The position numbers and the translations under genes are program-made. A model generated the notes under the pieces. It had not been told where the DNA came from, made no database searches, and was given only the letters and a program-made list of their open reading frames with translations. Below are positions 62,101 to 64,000 of a DNA stretch of 64,000 nucleotides, piece after piece (the stretch's first letter is position 1; every line of letters begins with the position of its first letter). This stretch comes from Acestrorhynchus altus (taxonomy: Eukaryota > Chordata > Actinopteri > Characiformes > Acestrorhynchidae). The stretch spans positions 6,125,619 to 6,189,618 of the forward strand of contig CM067503.1 in the NCBI GenBank assembly GCA_034509495.1, written 5' to 3'.

Positions 62101-63194
62101 GTTTATTAATGATTTATTAATGATTTAACTGATCTGAATTTTTACTGATATTCTTCAAAAACGTTTCCTGGAGTTGTGCGGAGAGTTCTTTTGTAGGGCT
62201 GGCCGATATTTTGCAAAAAATACACATCCTGATATATTTTAGCTGAATGGCGATATATGATATAAAATAAAACATACAGTTTTTTTTACACGATTCATGA
62301 GCTCTGTCTTATGCCCCGTCCATGGTGTGTGTGAAAACGTGTGGGGGTGGAGGGGAACAGAGTAGAGGAGGAGCTGAGAGCAGGGGGCAGAGCAGAGCGA
62401 GGGAGCAGAAAAAGATTCTCCAAGATTAAAACAGAACCTCAAATTTTAAATGATATCGCTTCAGCCCATATCATGCTCTGTTTATATCCCAATATAGGTT
62501 TAAGTATCAATATATTCCCACTTTATAGCCAGGAATACTGATTAACCAGTACCTGGACCTTCCAGACAGGTGTATTTATACTACCATATATCACTTGAGA
62601 CACATTTACCACTATGTGATGTCCATTTCACTGTAAGACAACTAGCACCAACTTCCTGGACCTCTGCTGAATTAGGTCATTCACTTGAAAGCTGGTGAAT
62701 ATTTATAGAATTACTATTTTTACATGATGCATTTTGATTTCAACCAAAGACATTTTTATAGGCACTGTACGTATAAGTATTCATAAAGTCCACGGTGTCT
62801 TTAAAAAAGATACTGAGCAAACAAACAAATCCAAGGAAGTTGGATTTTCTGAACGTAGTCTTACAGAAAAAGGGGTCGATAATCACAAGAACCAGAATAA
62901 CACATAGGATGCTGAGTACAGCAACAAAGGGCTAATACTTGGCAAAGACACCTGGGAAAAAAAAAAGTATATAAAGGGAAACACAGGTGTCAGTACTCCG
63001 GTGATTGTGACCTGATCCTGTGACCCTCTGAGGAGGGGATCGGGTCACAAATGGCATTCTGGGTAGTGTAGTTTGTGACATCAGCACATCAGTACTGTTG
63101 TCTGTTCTCTATAATAACACCTTCTTCTGTTGTCCAGGAGGGGACTTCCAAAACTGCTAATGTAGACACTAAAATCAACAACAGAAGACACACG
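41804..63194 (+). CDS. rgl2: rgl2-like Ral guanine-nucleotide exchange factor, 5' part (11 coding exons, continues beyond window)
   Basis: RalGDS-family proteins are Ras effectors that load GTP on RalA/RalB through a CDC25 homology domain; a C-terminal RA domain binds Ras. Eleven exons give 428 residues so far: N-terminus 1-98, REM domain about 110-235, and CDC25 domain from about 262 onward, with motifs VPYHCLGSLWSQRDKKG, VRATVRQFNRLAN, FLEKWISVAE, NFSSLYAIVSALQSNPI and SEKDNYSQSRELL. The rest of CDC25 and the RA domain lie right of the window. The MLPRSMR start resembles human RGL2 (MLPRPLR), NYSQSRELL is RGL2-like, and linkage to phf1 fits RGL2; the EGTSK exon is more RGL1/RalGDS-like, so RGL1 or RGL3 is not excluded. 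Exons: 41793-41968, 52329-52376 (tentative), 53776-53856, 55997-56163, 56306-56359, 57629-57822, 59116-59228, 59418-59633, 59743-59846, 61392-61476, 63138-63194. Confidence 0.9.
42092..42350 (-). mobile_element. MITE family A, minus copy with AC microsatellite
   Basis: Begins cactacgtgtcctaatgttt and includes gagcctattggcaccatgc and ctagaggggtataaagcccc. An AC run (42183-42213) lies inside. Confidence 0.82.
44251..44409 (+). mobile_element. MITE family B copy expanded by TA repeat
   Basis: Bounded by atagggctgggcgata and tgcccagcccta. A TA run (44349-44398) abuts the right terminal repeat, apparently grown from the natural gatatat end. Confidence 0.85.
45720..46205. repeat. C-rich degenerate minisatellite
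   Basis: Repeats of roughly 30-40 bases on the theme cccattcccacagtacccat and catcactgtcccac. The plus strand is strongly C over G. Confidence 0.8.
46205..46395. mobile_element. Degenerate SINE-like repeat
   Basis: Includes gagattgggttcaaaccacc (B-box-like) and gtcctgttcaggggtaatcctg, resembling tail text of fish SINEs. Confidence 0.4.
47705..47830. mobile_element. SINE-like 3' tail
   Basis: Phrases tgatagactggttccctgtc, cagggggtattactgcc and agaagcggataagataatga are typical of the 3' end of a widespread fish SINE. Confidence 0.6.
48373..48642. mobile_element. Palindromic MITE (cactcttacaataaaggtg type)
   Basis: Ends tacactcttacaataaaggt and catttttaagcgtgtagtg are inverted relatives. The interior has tccttaaagagccat and gattctttaaggaacc motifs, as in a common fish palindromic element. 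The gttctttaaagaac theme resembles the phf1 intron array. Confidence 0.65.
49640..49765. mobile_element. Foldback element fragment
   Basis: Contains ggactacaaagtgtttctgt, agtgtagaaacgaggaggtg and attatggctgacgaa, the right-end text of the element at 39360. Confidence 0.6.
49908..50190. repeat. GA, GT, GA and GGGA microsatellites
   Basis: GA run (49908-49951), GT run (50078-50125), then GA and GGGA runs to 50190. Open frames across them are repeat artefacts. Confidence 0.95.
52329..52376 (+). CDS. rgl2: Candidate 48-nt rgl2 exon
   Basis: Encodes VEPSPMKTTWYCPLNL between a strong acceptor (ttgccttcctcag) and donor AACCTG|gtgagc. Both ends are phase 0, so it can be included or skipped without changing frame. 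No clear homology was recognised for these 16 residues. Confidence 0.5.
53776..53856 (+). CDS. rgl2: rgl2 exon with EDG(A/I)(V/I)Y motif
   Basis: Encodes STVSEKTEDGIIYTVVVKPQ and HGSSNPQ. The EDGIIYTV core matches EDGAVFTV in RGL2 and EEGAVYHV in RGL1. The acceptor is tgtgcttcag and the donor CCGCAG|gtaatg, phase 0. Confidence 0.85.
53916..54306 (+). mobile_element. MITE family A copy
   Basis: Begins at ccgtccagagaaggctttct and ends cacaaacatttggacatgca, without the left terminal repeat. It lies 60 bases after an rgl2 exon. Confidence 0.85.
55474..55930 (+). mobile_element. MITE family A copy, both ends present
   Basis: Runs from atacgctatttagacaaaag to aacatgtggacatatactgt. The right end lies about 65 bases before an rgl2 exon. 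Confidence 0.88.
55997..56163 (+). CDS. rgl2: rgl2 exon, REM domain first part
   Basis: Encodes 55 residues including AGTEEKLVLHLLHSF and SFISIFLSTYRSFTSTQRVL, the RasGEF N-terminal (REM) motif. The acceptor is ctcctgtctcccag and the donor GACAG|gtacgc, phase 2. Confidence 0.95.
56306..56359 (+). CDS. rgl2: rgl2 exon, REM domain linker
   Basis: Encodes LGNPPGESNSATRQAFN between a poly-T acceptor (tttttttttcag) and donor AACAA|gtaagt, phase 2. It joins both neighbours in frame. Confidence 0.85.
57103..57240 (-). mobile_element. MITE family A fragment
   Basis: Minus-oriented 3' part with tctagacacccttctaatca and tgctgacacggatgtg. Confidence 0.7.
57593..57624. repeat. GT microsatellite forming an rgl2 splice acceptor tract
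   Basis: A GT run ends four bases before the acceptor CAG at 57626-57628. Confidence 0.95.
57629..57822 (+). CDS. rgl2: rgl2 exon, REM domain second part
   Basis: Encodes 64 residues beginning AVCTVFSTWLSEYPEDFRSL and ending IPDQPP; FSTWLSEYPEDF matches LSTWLASHPEDF of RGL2. The acceptor follows a GT microsatellite with almost no pyrimidine tract (gtgtgttcag). The donor is CCAG|gtcaga, phase 1. The length of 194 nt is not a multiple of three. Confidence 0.93.
57908..58135 (+). mobile_element. tRNA-derived SINE, degenerate
   Basis: Head gggcagcggtggttcagtgg and B-box-like gtgggttcaatgcccac; the body is poorly recognisable. It lies in an rgl2 intron. Confidence 0.5.
59116..59228 (+). CDS. rgl2: rgl2 exon, entry to CDC25 domain
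   Basis: Encodes SASTFLQTPPDPTKF through ILGFPSSVIAEQLTKIET; the last part matches the VAEQLT start of the RalGEF catalytic domain. The acceptor is gtgtttcacag and the donor GAGACA|gtgagt, phase 0. Confidence 0.94.
59418..59633 (+). CDS. rgl2: rgl2 exon, CDC25 catalytic core
   Basis: Encodes 72 residues with ELFLKLVPYHCLGSLWSQRD, VRATVRQFNRLANAV and FLEKWISVAE, characteristic of the RalGDS family. The acceptor is cccttcaattag and the donor GCTGAG|gtcaga, phase 0. Confidence 0.97.
59743..59846 (+). CDS. rgl2: rgl2 exon, CDC25 (NFSSLYAIVSALQSN)
   Basis: Encodes ACRARKNFSSLYAIVSALQS then NPIHRLRKTWQETD, the most conserved RasGEF block. The acceptor is gatcctggacag and the donor GACAG|gtcagt, phase 2. 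The intron before it is only 109 bases. Confidence 0.97.
60049..60434 (+). mobile_element. MITE family A copy, both ends present
   Basis: Starts atacactatatagacagaag and ends cacaaacattgcaccatgtt; about 385 bases with internal deletions compared with the 35290 copy. Confidence 0.88.
60945..61215. mobile_element. Unclassified interspersed repeat, copy 3 (family G)
   Basis: Contains gacaagctgagagata, gcttcaccaaagttacatag, catgctgagcctgg and agtggagcatcac, shared with the copies at 14040 and 24112. Confidence 0.6.
61392..61476 (+). CDS. rgl2: rgl2 exon, CDC25 (FSEKDNYSQSRELL)
   Basis: Encodes EAVKRYEELAYIFSEKDNYS followed by QSRELLKE, matching FSEEDNYSQSRELL of RGL2. The acceptor is gaccctaacag and the donor AAAGAA|gtgagt, phase 0. 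Confidence 0.95.
62194..62525 (+). mobile_element. MITE family B copy
   Basis: Starts tagggctggccgatat and contains gaggaggagctgagagcagg and atatcccaatataggtt; the right terminal repeat is degraded. Confidence 0.8.
63138..63194 (+). CDS. rgl2: rgl2 exon after EGTSK
   Basis: Encodes EGTSKTANVDTKINNRRHT. EGTSK follows SRELL-KE in RGL1 and RalGDS. The acceptor is tctgttgtccag and the donor CACACG|gtaagt, phase 0. It is the last exon in the window. Confidence 0.88.
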
Positions 63195-64000
63195 GTAAGT
63201 AAGCCCTGTTACACCCACAGTCAGATTACTCTCATTACTCTGCTTGAGTCCATTTCTCCACATCGGTGTTTTTAGTATGAAGTGTAATCATATTCCTTGT
63301 TAATGAAGACGTTTTTCATTCCTGTTAGTGGATTTATAAATGCAAAACACTTCATGGTCGCTGTTAGTGCTTAGATAGCTTTCGGTGCTTTGCATTAATG
63401 ACACTTGTCCTTGTTGTTACAGTGTAACAGTTAGCTGGCGCACTAACTAATCCAGACGAAATAGCTGCTGCACTCTTTTACGATAATATTTTCACATGAT
63501 TAAATTACAATGTTTATTACAAAGGGATGAAATAAAGTAACTGGAAGTACCCAGTTTAATAAACAGCTCATTACTCTGGATAGATGTGTATTTCCTTCTG
63601 TGTTTATTTAGTTCTTTCGCTGGTTAAACAGCTTGTTTCTTTGATGCAGAGCTGCGTGTATATGACCTTTGGTGCTGTACAACTCCAAACACCAACTAAT
63701 GCACCCTGTTTCAGTACCATATAGAACTGTTGCTGTGTATTAAAATGAACTGCTCTATAAAGTTGTGTCATTGTTGCGTAGTCTGCCTCACACGGGACAA
63801 ATGTGTCAGTTCTGGAGTTTCTCATCGAGAACTACGTCTTAATTCGTCTTAATGACTACATTTCCATTTATGGCGTTCAGCAGACTCTCTTTATTCTGAG
63901 CGACCCACAGAAGCGAGCTGTCCACTCCGAACCTATGCCTGGTTCTTAAGAACCCACCATCTAGGCACACTGTAGTGTTTATCCTGCTTCCAACACCCCT
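63195..64000 (+). other. rgl2: rgl2 intron to window edge
   Basis: No exon recognised. A dispersed tttccatttatggcgttcag repeat (63855-63910) and the start of a family D element (63930-64000) are present. Confidence 0.55.

Overview
The window is vertebrate nuclear DNA, most likely from a teleost and probably an otophysan (characin, catfish or knifefish type). The evidence is intron-rich genes with GT/AG splicing, dense microsatellites, tRNA-derived SINEs, Tc1-like relics, and many short inverted-repeat elements of kinds common in these fish. There is no prokaryotic or viral gene organisation, no rRNA or tRNA gene and no CRISPR array.

Two protein-coding genes can be assembled exon by exon. On the minus strand, phf1 (PHD finger protein 1, a Polycomb-like PRC2 accessory factor) appears complete in 15 coding exons from 31524 down to its stop at 12703. 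All reading phases match across the 14 introns. On the plus strand, a RalGDS-like Ral guanine-nucleotide exchange factor gene, best called rgl2, starts at ATG 41804 and runs off the right edge. Eleven coding exons (one of them tentative) cover the N-terminus, the REM domain and the first half of the CDC25 catalytic domain. A GC-rich CCAAT/GC-box promoter and probable non-coding first exon lie near 38300-38568.

Layout: 1-1200 is a purine/pyrimidine-repeat-rich, moderately CpG-rich region that may hold the 5' end of a minus-strand gene leaving the window. 1200-12700 is intergenic and repeat-filled. 12703-31524 is phf1. 31525-32300 is the phf1 promoter side, a mosaic of simple repeats. 32300-38290 is intergenic (SINE, dead Tc1-like transposase, LINE reverse-transcriptase fragment). 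38290-64000 is rgl2.

phf1 and rgl2 are divergently transcribed. PHF1 and RGL2 are also divergent in the human extended MHC class II region at 6p21, where TAPBP, ZBTB22, DAXX and KIFC1 lie between them. None of those is visible here. The products work in separate pathways (chromatin silencing and Ras-to-Ral signalling), so the linkage reflects ancestry, not a joint function.

I found no convincing new biological system. The points most worth a second look are: a 65-bp tandem repeat that copies the putative rgl2 exon 1 splice donor and contains an assembly N; two competing acceptors that decide the phf1 N-terminus; a TG-repeat in place of the polypyrimidine tract before an rgl2 exon; a tandem array filling most of phf1 intron 2; and a large inverted duplication in phf1 intron 6.
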